64,000 nt of DNA from Mytilinidion resinicola (Eukaryota; Ascomycota; Dothideomycetes; Mytilinidiales; Mytilinidiaceae), in contig NW_022985462.1 in the NCBI RefSeq assembly GCF_010093595.1, positions 436,534 through 500,533 on the forward strand, read 5' to 3'. The translations under genes were made by a program, and so were the position numbers. The notes under the pieces are model-generated. The model ran no database searches and was not told the origin of the DNA. It worked only from the letters and a program-made list of their open reading frames with translations. This document shows, in pieces, positions 55,445 through 64,000 of the stretch; the stretch's first letter is position 1; every line of letters starts with the position of its first letter.

Positions 55445-56000
55445 TGTCCTCGGGGTTCTCCAGGACTCGTTGCCTACAGTCTGTCGAAGGACAGTGCTGG
55501 AAAGAGTGGTGAGACGCGCTATGAAAGTGAAAGTGGTTTGAAGCAGAGATAATGGCTTACGCCTCGGAAAAGTGACGACTGGAGCCCATAGGGAAGGCGG
55601 TGCTACCCCATGACGGCCATCTCGGTGCATGAGGGTCAGCGAATTTCGTGCCGAGGTCAGATCTGGCGATTAGTCGGGCAGCTTGAGAGGACCTTATTCG
55701 GCTGGGGAATCGCAGTGCTTGTGAAGCCATGGTCGCGGCGTGTCATGGCGAGTCTGCTGTATTCACCAGATTCTCAGCATACTCGTGACGAGCAACATGG
55801 GAAACTGTCGTGGGAATTCGGGGCCTTTCACAGGCAAATGCCGGCTCAACCAATGGGAGCCGCGATGATTAAGGCCGCGGAATACAGGGTTTTAGGGCGA
55901 TGAGCTGTTCGAAGCATCTCGACAACATCACAATCTCTACAACACCACCGTAACACCACCGCGAGGATTCGATTCAGCTTAACTGACCGCGAGCTCGACC
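55445..56000. promoter_or_regulatory. Divergent promoter region (dienoyl-CoA reductase / Atg33-like)
   Basis: 556 bp separating the starts of two divergent organelle-related genes. No distinct regulatory motif was identified; no coding gene. Confidence 0.45.
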
Positions 56001-56566
56001 ATGCCGTCCCCCACCGTCGCCCTCTGCAAATTCGTCGGCACAATCAGCCTGGGACTCCTCACTGTATGCGCCGCTCTGCCGCCACTCCCCGCATTCCACC
56101 AGCTCACAATTCCCAGGGCGTCTCCGCTTCCCTGACAAGCCTCACGCTCCCTTCGCTCTTCAACCTCCCGAGCGCCGTCAATGCACGGGATGCCTTAACC
56201 TATCTATCTACCCGCACGCGGACCGTCACGACCTACCTCCGCAACACCGCCCTCATCTCGCTCTTCGCCGCCTACGCACTCTCACCCCGCAGCTCCCGAC
56301 ATCCGTATTTGTTCTACACTAGCCTGCTTGCTCTCGCCTCAGGCTCCGGTGTCGACTTTGCTCTTGCGGCTCAAGACAAGCGGGCGGGTGGCAGCAGGTC
56401 TCACGCGTCCATTGCGGATCTGAATGTCGAGACACCTGAGGACCTTAACGGGGAGCAGGTGCGGCAGGCCGTGGAGGGGATGCGGTACACAGAGGGCATG
56501 AGGGCCGCCGTGTCCGGCCTTGCATTCGCGATGGGTGTTGTTGGAATCTGGGGGGATGGGGCGTGA
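56001..56566 (+). CDS. ATG33: Atg33-like mitochondrial outer-membrane protein
   Basis: Two exons, 56001-56063 and 56117-56566 (170 aa), intron 53 bp. The start KFVGTISLGLLTGVSASLTS joins smoothly across the splice; the short N-terminus followed by a Leu-rich LTLPSLFNLPSA is typical of fungal Atg33 proteins. There are three or four hydrophobic spans: residues about 8-28, 65-85 (ALISLFAAYALSPRSSRHPY), 86-104, and the end (AAVSGLAFAMGVVGIWGDG). ALSPRSSRHPYLFYTSLLAL is the best-conserved block. In yeast the protein is needed for starvation-induced mitophagy; conserved role in this fungus is inference. The identification relies on topology and two motifs. Confidence 0.62.
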
Positions 56567-57637
56567 GCTCCTTGTGCTACAAATTCTGTCAAGAACGACT
56601 CGAGAAGTAACATGTGGAAGCCTGAGTGACTACGGCTGCGAACTGGAGTTGTGATCATTGGAGTTCTGGTAGACAGGTGGATGGGCATGGCCAATTGAGG
56701 ATGGGGGTTCACAGCGTTGGCGAAGTGGGTATTCAGAGGGATCAAATCTCCTATCTATCATGGGTTTAGTGCCTTGTATCTATTGACTGTTAGCTCTACT
56801 AGTGTCGGAAAATATCAACACTCTTCACTACGAATGGTGCACCCTGCGTGCAGCCCTTGTATAATGGACTTGCCCTTGTGCTGTTGGATGTGGAATTATT
56901 TGCAACTGGATGGACTAGGTGGTGATTTGTCCGAGTTCCATGATAGGTTTGACTCTTGTTGGGATGGTAGTCTGGGTCCAATTGATAACAGAATCCGCAG
57001 CCGAGTTGTCTTGAGTGGGTCGCGTGCGCGTTGGATGAGAATATACTCGAGACGTACACTGGCTAGATGCCGAGTCTTCAAGGAACACCATGTCCAGGCT
57101 TTACGTGTAATCCTGCTCTTACTAAGAGTTCTTGTGCCTACTAACTCTCATCGACTGGCCTTACAGAACCGACATGAACCATGGAACGTACACCTGTCAA
57201 CATGGCCTAGCTAGACAGCAACCATGGACGTATACGCTATATTCACAGGACTGTAAGGCCTTTTGAAGAAGGACCTGGAGGTTGGAAAAAGGTTAGCAAA
57301 CTCAAGCTGTCCTCTAAGAACACTTCTGTTTTTCTCCTCATACCTTGTCCCCACCACTCAACCCAGCTTGATTCTGCCCTCTACAAAGCAGTAAGCCTCC
57401 TCAGGCCTTAGAATTCCACGTTTCTGATCTCTGTCTAGGATCCCTACCGTGGTCAAGGTAATAAAGGGCCCCGAATATGCACGAGATCCTTTGGTGTTTA
57501 CTTTCCTGAAGTGCCACGTCGTGCTTGAACACACGGCTTGGGTCACGTTCGAGCCCACTCAGCAAGGGACACACCAGAGGATTCATACCACCCCCTCCAC
57601 TTACACCCGCTAACCTCGACCGCCCCTCTAGCTCCAA
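56567..57637. other. Intergenic region, 1.07 kb
   Basis: No gene recognised on either strand. The C/T-rich stretch at about 57,585-57,637 just before the next ATG reads as a 5' leader. Confidence 0.4.
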
Positions 57638-58138
57638 ATGGTCCGCCTCATCCACACCCTGGCTGGGCTCGCCCTAACGTCCCTCGCCGCCGCGGTGGAT
57701 TGGAAGATGGATGTCGAGCCCTACGAATCGCACGACTGCGAACGGCCCAAGTTGGGCAATTTCGACTTCGCTCATGGAGAACACAAATCCGTCCACTTTA
57801 ACTCGATGCGCCTGCATGCAACTAAGGATCACGGCGGGTACCTCAAGCAAATCCAGGCGGGCCAGCTCGTGTGCACGGTCGCTGTGCATCATGATGTCTT
57901 GAACAAGTCCCCGTTTATGAAGGGCGATCTGAGCGTCCGGATCGTGAATAAGGAGGCGGCGTGGAAAACGTGTATTAAATTTGCGGATAACAAGCCTATC
58001 AATAGTTTGTTCTTCAAGTGCGAGACGACGAGGGAATTCAAGATGGGGGAGGCGATCCCGTTGAGGGAGAAGTTTGAGGGAGATGATCCTAGAGCTTTTC
58101 CAGAAGGGGATCCACGGAATGAACAAGAGGACGATTAA
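57638..58138 (+). CDS. Small secreted protein, four cysteines (effector-like)
   Basis: Single-exon 166-aa protein. Residues 1-19 (MVRLIHTLAGLALTSLAAA) are a signal peptide. The mature 147 residues have four Cys (in HDCERP, LVCTVA, KTCIKF, FKCETT), enough for two disulfides, and an acidic tail (FEGDDPRAFPEGDPRNEQED). There is no GPI signal or membrane span. No domain is recognised. Size, secretion and Cys content are those of fungal small secreted proteins, which are candidates for effectors or surface proteins. It lies in an otherwise gene-poor 2 kb. Confidence 0.72.
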   Translation: MVRLIHTLAGLALTSLAAAVDWKMDVEPYESHDCERPKLGNFDFAHGEHKSVHFNSMRLHATKDHGGYLKQIQAGQLVCTVAVHHDVLNKSPFMKGDLSVRIVNKEAAWKTCIKFADNKPINSLFFKCETTREFKMGEAIPLREKFEGDDPRAFPEGDPRNEQEDD

Positions 58139-58638
58139 ATGCGCTTGATGACTACAAAAGTCTGGTTGATTTGTTAGTCTGGCCTCCAAAACGGCATGGG
58201 CAGTAAACGAGGTTGTGTTCCCAGACGTTATCAATCGGCCACACTACATGCTGGTTATAAATTCACATAGTCTTATTTGTCGCTGGGTTCATTCACAATA
58301 TACGGATGAGATGTGCTATTCTTGGCGTTATGGTAGACGAATACTTCAGGGTTGTTTACGTTATGCTTGGTTCAGGAGGAGCACCCATGTGCCGTGTAGC
58401 ATGAGCCGACTCTTGCCATTCTTATAATGTGATGCCGCTCCGATTCTCGCTCAAGGCCGCCTCGATATTCGTCAGCAAGATATATTGGCTCTTGAAGGAA
58501 TATCTCGTCGAATAGCTTGACGCCCTGATCAGCTTTGCCCTGTTTAGAGATGTGTGCATTAACAAGTTGCTTTGACTTTCCTTGGACACGGTCCGGGGTA
58601 TCATTTCTCTCTTTTAGGTCCCGTGCCTCTGAAAGGCT
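58139..58638. other. Convergent intergenic region
   Basis: 500 bp between the secreted protein (plus) and Prp38 (minus). Nothing recognised; AT-rich. Confidence 0.45.
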
Positions 58639-59475
58639 TTAATCATTCTCGCTCCCACTGTCAGAATACCGCCTCACAGACCCATTCCGCGACCTCTCCG
58701 ACGACCCATCCCGCTCTTCAACCACCCCATCACTCTCCTCCTCCATCTCATCCTCCCGATCCAACTCCTCCACCTCATCCCCCAGCGGACTAACCCTCGG
58801 CTCCAACATCTCCAAATCCTCCAGATTCGCCCTACTCGGCAGCTTCCACAGGCTCGTCGCGCAGATCCGATCCTTCGTCAACAGATCATCCACAAACTGA
58901 TCCACATACGTCAGCGCAAACCCCTCCCTCGTCCGCCGTCTCAGCTTGCGGAAATCCGCCAACAATGGCTCCAGCGTCGTGTAGATGTCCACGGGCTCCC
59001 ACGCAAGCCGGATGTAGAACGCAGCCAGAGCGCGCAGGTACTTGAACTCCCCGCGCTTCCCCAACGCCTGGGGGTTCTGCACGGCGCCGCTCTCGCCATT
59101 CCCCGCAGCATCGGCGTCCCCGTCCTCCCCGCCGTCCTCCCCGTGGAAGTTTAGGTACTCGAGTATGACCTCCCGCTGCGGCACGAGCTGTAGCAGCTTA
59201 AACGCCAGACACAGGAACGGCGTCGGCTTGCCCACGCCGCCGTATGTCCCGCCGATGGCAGTGAGTTCTGCGGCGCGGTCGCATAACGTGGCTGCGTTCA
59301 GCCCGAAGCACTGCTCCTTCCAGTAGTAGGACTCTGTGATGCGGTCGCGTACGGCCTTTTCGAAGAGCAGCGCGGGGTTCTGGCCGCGGATGAGGAGGCC
59401 GGAGTAGCCGCGGTCGTCGAGGAGGGCGGTCGCGTCGGCTTTGTGCGTAGTTTCGGGCTTAAATTTGGCGCTCAT
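58639..59475 (-). CDS. PRP38: Pre-mRNA-splicing factor 38 (Prp38)
   Basis: Component of the U4/U6.U5 tri-snRNP that is needed to activate the spliceosome. Single-exon 278 aa. The N-terminal PRP38 domain is clear: LLIRGQNPALLFEKAVRDRI, SYYWKEQCFGLNAATLCDRA, IGGTYGGVGKPTPFLCL, then KYLRALAAFYIRLAW and RICATSLWKLPSR. Between the two halves is an acidic/Gly insert of about 32 residues (HGEDGGEDGDADAAGNGESG). The C-terminus is acidic then Arg/Ser-rich (SSERSRNGSVRRYSDSGSEN), as in fungal Prp38. The start fits MSAKFKPETTHKAD. Divergent from the GT8-like gene. Confidence 0.93.
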   Translation of the reverse strand: MSAKFKPETTHKADATALLDDRGYSGLLIRGQNPALLFEKAVRDRITESYYWKEQCFGLNAATLCDRAAELTAIGGTYGGVGKPTPFLCLAFKLLQLVPQREVILEYLNFHGEDGGEDGDADAAGNGESGAVQNPQALGKRGEFKYLRALAAFYIRLAWEPVDIYTTLEPLLADFRKLRRRTREGFALTYVDQFVDDLLTKDRICATSLWKLPSRANLEDLEMLEPRVSPLGDEVEELDREDEMEEESDGVVEERDGSSERSRNGSVRRYSDSGSEND

Positions 59476-59726
59476 TGTGGCGGAGATGGGAGTTTGGAGT
59501 TGGGCTGGTGGAGGTCAAAGAAAACAGAGTGATGCCAAGGCCTTCACGTGCCGCGTTGCTTGGACGACGCGGAAAAGCCGTAAACAGCCAGCCCTGCCGT
59601 CGCCAACATGACACCGCGTCGTTTCGAAACTTCAATTCCGCCTTGCACGAGCTGTGGAATGTACAAATCCTTTTTATGCCGAATTCGATGAGCTGAAAGA
59701 TGCTTCTCACACAAGGCCAGGTCTCA
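59476..59726. promoter_or_regulatory. Divergent promoter (PRP38 / GT8-like)
   Basis: A compact 251-bp region shared by two divergent starts. No clear TATA box. Confidence 0.5.
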
Positions 59727-61027
59727 ATGGCCATATCTTCTTCCATTGGTACCTTTTCCGGAAAAGTTACGATTCAATAATTAACATTTGTCACAGTACT
59801 TCTATTCACGCTTATATTATTTCTCTCGGGCTACGTCCTTCAGCAGAGGACGGTACACAGCCTCCAAGCTGCCATTAAACCGCGACTACCGAAACCACTG
59901 CCCGCGCCGAAGCCCATCGCTGCGCCTAGTTTGAATGTCAAGTGGGCAAGACCAATTGGACAAAGAGTTGGCTCCGATGCCGATTTCCACGAATACATAG
60001 GCCAACAGACGATAGACTGGAGCCGGCTGGGATATGTCCAGGTGGTAAAGGAGCATGTGGAGCTATGCAGCGCCATGATGGTGTTTGCGGACCTGAATCG
60101 ATTAAGGAGCCCCGCGAAGAGGATATTGCTGTTTCCAAGAGCGTGGTTGCAAGAGAAAGAAGGGGAGGCTCCGAGTTCTTCGCTGACGACGAGTCGAAGG
60201 CTGCTGAGGGCGGTGGCTCGACGATACGGGGTTGTGCTGATGCCCATGCAGACGATTGTTGAAGAGGCCGATGGTACGATATGTCTCCTAAATCGGAACA
60301 ACGCAGACTTACCAGTATTGCAGATTCTCTTCCTTCTTCCTACTCACTTGCGAGCATATATTCGTTGGTGGAGTACGAGCGTGTTATACATTTAGCTGCT
60401 CCGGGAGTCATATTAGACGCAGGTCCCCTTGATTCTTTACTCGCATTTTCAAAATCACAGCCGCTGGCGGCATTCCCGGCTACATCAGAGAGGAACGACA
60501 TCTCGACATCGCTCTTCCTGGTCCATCCAACAGTGAGCGATTACCGCAAACTACGAGAGCTGCGCGCGACGGAGCCTATGTCAGACCTCAATCTCTTCCG
60601 CAAGTCCTTTTCAGCCCCGGAGTCGCTACTTTCAACATGGTCGCTGTCGCTGGGGAACCTCGTCTATGAGTCGGGGACTCTGCGGGATGCGATCGACGGT
60701 TTCAATGCCACCGTCTTCATCGAGGCGACAGCGTATGTGCGCCTCTCGGACCCCGAGCTGCCAGGCCCTGAATACGACGTGCCGTACTACGACCGCGTTC
60801 GCCTCCGGCCGCAGAACGAAGAAGCCGGCGCGGTCTGGGCGAAGCTGTACGAGACGTTCAGGGAGCGGCGCATGGAGATCTGCGGTCTGGACCTGGAGAC
60901 GTGGACGACCCCTGTGCTGCAGGCGGAGGAGGCGAGCCAGGAAGAGATGCCCGAAGAAGAGAAACGACCAGGGAAAGAGCAACAAGCAGAGAATGAAGAT
61001 TTGCAAGTGCAGGACCCGGAGATGTGA
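59727..61027 (+). CDS. GT8-like (glycogenin-type fold) glycosyltransferase, type II membrane protein
   Basis: Hand-built from three exons: 59727-59748, 59797-60273 and 60324-61027 (400 aa). The tiny first exon gives MAISSSI, and the second begins with a membrane span (LLFTLILFLSGYVLQQRT), so it is a type II Golgi or ER enzyme. The fold resembles GT8: TIDWSRLGYVQVVKEHVELC, MMVFADLNRLRSPAKRILLF, SIYSLVEYERVIHL followed by AAPGVILDAGPLDSLLAFS, and the ELCSA/PMQTIVEE segments. In GT8 enzymes the position of AAPG is normally a DxD metal site; here it is absent. The C-terminus is an acidic helix (EEASQEEMPEEEKRPGKEQQ). Donor and acceptor unknown. Confidence 0.62.
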
Positions 61028-61730
61028 TGATGCGCGGGGTTGTGGATATGGGCGTCGATGTGGTCTCGAGTATTGGCTGGAGCATGGCGCTGGGCGGGCG
61101 TTTGAGTGGCCGGCGTCGACAGGATAGCGCTGTGGCGCATCCCCACGGCCAGGATACGGGTCAACGACGATATGCCTCTGATGTACTGTATTATACTGTT
61201 TGCGCCTCAACTTGCAGCGCAATTTGCACCCAATATGGCGACCCCGTCGTCCGCTGGCTGCGGTGCTGGGCCGCTGCGCTGCTAGAGCACGAAGAAGCTC
61301 GCCGCCGCGGTGTGCGCGAGCCGTCGACGCTTCCGGGCGATGGCGGGCAGCGTCTGGGCATGGCCGATTGCTTTTTATGATGCAAGGCTGCCTTTTCTTT
61401 GACGGAAGCGCCTGGCGGTTCCCCCCTGCGTACATCGCATCCCGGCCCAGCATCCGACCAAGCTCTCTCCCACCGCAGGCCGTCACAGGCCCCCGCAGCT
61501 ATCACCTCTCCACCCGCCTCACCACCCGCCTCACATCCCCAACGCTCCGCCCGCTCTCCGATGCCCTCACTCCCCTAACCTCGCCCCCAATTCCTATTGC
61601 CACCTATCCCTACCACTGCTGCTGAATACCGCCGGCCCCGCGCATTCCTCGCCCCGTTCATTGAGCGCCAGAGACGTCCGCTGGCTCCCCGGTCAGGCCT
61701 GGGCTGGGTGCATTCCTGCAAGCCGCTCTT
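61028..61730. other. Upstream region of the PKA gene
   Basis: 703 bp, C-rich from about 61,490 to 61,610 (CCACCCGCCTCACC...), likely a long 5' leader. Frames on both strands are by-products of composition. No motif assigned. Confidence 0.45.
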
Positions 61731-63327
61731 ATGCCTACTCTCGGGTCATTCTTGAAGAAGAAGAGGACGAAGGACTCCACGGGCTCGCGTGACCTGGACT
61801 CCCCGACCTCGCCCATCAAAGACACCGCGTCGCCCATCACTCCGACTCTCTCCAAGACCTCCGGGTCTTTCTCTGCTGGCAAGTTGACCACCCAGGACTC
61901 GGCCGCTGCCTCGCATTCCACCACGGCCTCGACGGCCCCGTCCAAGTCCGCCGACCCCATGAACCCCTCTACCTATTCCCAGCCCTATGCGACGCCGCAA
62001 GCCACCCCCGAACCTTATCAGCAGTCGCAGCACAACCTGCCGAGCATACAGAACCTCATCCACCCTTCCAACACCACATCCTCGCCCCACTCGAACAGCG
62101 GCACCCAGCAAAGGTCGCAGCGGAACGATGCTTCAAACGGCGGCGCCATAACACCCGTGCCTGCCCAGCATGTCCCGCAGGTGGTGCGGACGACAAAGGG
62201 CAAATACACCCTCACGGACTTCACGATCCAAAGAACACTCGGCACGGGCAGCTTTGGCAGAGTCCACCTCGTGCAGTCGAAGCACAACCAGCGCTTCTAC
62301 GCTGTCAAAGTCCTGAAGAAGGCGCAGGTCGTCAAAATGAAGCAGGTTGAGCACACAAACGACGAACGCCGAATGCTGCAGCAAGTGAAACACCCATTTC
62401 TGATCACGCTATGGGGTACTTTCCAAGACTCAAAGAATCTATACATGGTCATGGACTTTGTCGAGGGCGGCGAGCTGTTCAGCCTCCTTCGCAAGTCTCA
62501 AGTGAGCCTTCCCGCCATTGCCGCTTTGTTGCATGTGATCGTCCCTGCTAACCTCAATAGCGTTTCCCTAACCCAGTTGCTAAATTCTACGCCGCCGAAG
62601 TTACCCTAGCGCTAGATTACCTCCATGGGATGAACATCATATACCGCGACCTGAAACCTGAGAATTTGTTGTTGGACCGCCATGGCCATCTCAAGATTAC
62701 CGATTTTGGATTCGCCAAAGAAGTGCCAGACATCACCTGGACATTGTGCGGCACGCCTGATTATCTCGCGCCAGAGGTTGTCGCCTCAAAAGGCTACAAC
62801 AAGTCTGTTGACTGGTACGATGATTCCGTTGTACCGAAAATCAAATTCGCTAATTTTGGCCTCTAGGTGGTCGCTTGGCATCCTCATCTTTGAAATGCTT
62901 TCCGGTTTCACACCCTTCTGGGACGCTGGATCGCCCATGAAGATTTACGAAAACATCCTCAAGGGCAAAGTGAAATACCCTCCATACATTCACCCCGATG
63001 CGCAAGATCTGTTGCAACAGCTCATCACTCCCGACCTCACTAAGCGATTAGGTAACTTGCATGGGGGGAGCAGAGAAGTCATGCAACACCCTTGGTTCGC
63101 TGAGGTAACGTGGGAGCGGCTGTCGAAGAAGGATATTGATGCGCCATACGTGCCTCCAGTACGAGCTGGTGTGGGTGATTCAAGCCAGTTTGACAAATAT
63201 CCAGAAGAGACGGAGGCATATGGGCAAGCTGGCGATGACCCGTACGTTGAATCTTTTAAACGACAAGTGATTATATTTGCTGACGTTTCTTCCCTACAGG
63301 CACAAACATCTCTTTATGGACTTCTAG
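61731..63327 (+). CDS. pkaC: cAMP-dependent protein kinase catalytic subunit
   Basis: AGC Ser/Thr kinase of the cAMP-PKA pathway. Exons 61731-62501, 62561-62814, 62867-63241 and 63300-63327 (475 aa). The first 157 residues are Ser/Thr/Pro/Gln-rich and disordered, as is usual for fungal PKA. Kinase landmarks: Gly loop GTGSFGRV (171-178), catalytic Lys193 (AVK), the YRDLKPEN loop, DFG, activation segment [14 protein letters not shown], and ending HKHLFMDF (AGC-tail type). The final HKHLF...DF is encoded on a 28-nt exon beyond a 58-bp intron; the frame read without it would continue past the true end. All junctions are in phase. Confidence 0.94.
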
Positions 63328-64000
63328 AGAAGCTTCAATACTAAAGAACCGATTCGGATCTTTTATGACCTTGGATCGAATACGACTCTAGTTGGTTGGA
63401 CTGGGGGGCACGAATTTTGCCATCAGGTATGCCGAATCGTCGGCCAGAGTGACTGTGGTATTGCTTCTACGCCTGCCACAGCAGTACCTCCGCTGAGGCA
63501 AGATGGCGAAATGACTGTGATATGGGTTTCTGCAAAGCCGTTACTTTACTCTTATTCATCACTGGGATCACGGAGGACCGTGCACGCGGAGAACGTGCTC
63601 GGCCTCATTGTTTGGGAACAGGAACCCTGCCTAGGACTCTTGCATAGCTAGGCTTTGACACCTCTTATTTCTGCTGTTATCGTTAACCCTATTTTTGTCT
63701 GACGGCCGGTGGCCCACTGTGGAACAAACTGTTCACTTGCGCTTTTTTTGTTTTCCTATGTTGCGTCCCTGTACGTTTATCAACGACGTCCGATGCCCCG
63801 TATGTGTACTGTGGTTCTGGATTTTCCTTGCGGGCGTTGGGGTGGGGTTTAAAAGAAGCTTTTGCGCACAAAACAGTCTGTTCGGGGCTAAGGGCGAGAT
63901 ATACGAAGTAATTTACCTACGAATATCTACCTACCACGACCTCCTAACGCATGCATGGTACCTGCAATTGTTGATCCACATGATCTTGGTGCGCGCGCTG
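63328..64000. other. 3' region to window end
   Basis: 673 bp after the PKA stop. No gene or repeat recognised; several short overlapping frames only. Confidence 0.45.

Noticed and set aside
61200..61625. 141-codon plus-strand frame and a 284-codon minus-strand frame before the PKA gene
   Set aside because: C-rich leader composition produces open frames on both strands; no domain is seen.
63328..64000. Possible tRNA or snRNA at the right end
   Set aside because: I scanned the intergenic stretches for A/B-box-like GTTCRANNC motifs and cloverleaf arms and found none convincing.

Overview
This 64 kb window is nuclear DNA of a filamentous ascomycete (Pezizomycotina). The evidence is short GT..AG introns of about 45-120 bp with CTAAC/CTGAC-type branch points in most genes, closely spaced genes on both strands, and fungal-specific families: an AA11 chitin LPMO with X278-like modules, a CMT1/CAP59 (GT69) mannosyltransferase, an Atg33-like protein, Snx41, a Psr1-type phosphatase and a Loa1/Vps66-type acyltransferase. 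Dothideomycetes is my best guess for the class, at low confidence. Apart from a few transposon-derived pieces this is ordinary chromosomal core, not a dedicated cluster. I found no rRNA, tRNA, CRISPR array or virus.

Layout. 0-0.3 kb: the start of a FAR1/MULE-like ORF cut by the left edge, and a 22-bp tandem repeat. 0.66-6.5 kb: SDR oxidoreductase, small Cys-tailed protein, mitochondrial GatC/Gta3-like subunit, and alpha-SNAP (SEC17) in 16 exons. 6.8-9.9 kb: a cluster of about 230-bp TA-flanked MITEs; one of them and an inverted relative bracket a long protein with a C-terminal SUMO-like domain. 10.2-20.3 kb: coronin, Sel1/TPR-like mitochondrial protein, Bud21/Utp16-like ribosome biogenesis factor, and Psr1-like phosphatase behind a 2 kb leader region. 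20.3-22 kb: an unusually long convergent gap holding an orphan signal peptide, a poly-T tract and a G-run tract. 22-31 kb: TBC Rab-GAP, acyltransferase, kinesin-14. 31.7-38.4 kb: SDH assembly factor 4, AA11 LPMO, and two tandem single-pass membrane proteins. 38.8-49.5 kb: sorting nexin 41, ZIP zinc transporter, CMT1-like mannosyltransferase, and a large disordered protein with an RRM-like end. 50-56.6 kb: mitochondrial-type protein of unknown function interrupted by an assembly gap, Zn alcohol dehydrogenase, peroxisomal 2,4-dienoyl-CoA reductase (ends SKL), Atg33-like protein. 57.6-63.3 kb: small secreted protein, Prp38, GT8-like glycosyltransferase, PKA catalytic subunit.

There is no operon-like logic. 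Several genes share themes only: membrane traffic (SEC17, TBC GAP, SNX41), mitochondria (Gta3-like, SDHAF4, Atg33-like, Sel1-like), and surface or wall (AA11, GT69, GT8-like, two membrane proteins, secreted protein). Exon models were built by hand by joining GT..AG introns so that the reading frame and family motifs continue. They are given in the entries because uninterrupted frames alone miss or misplace many exons.
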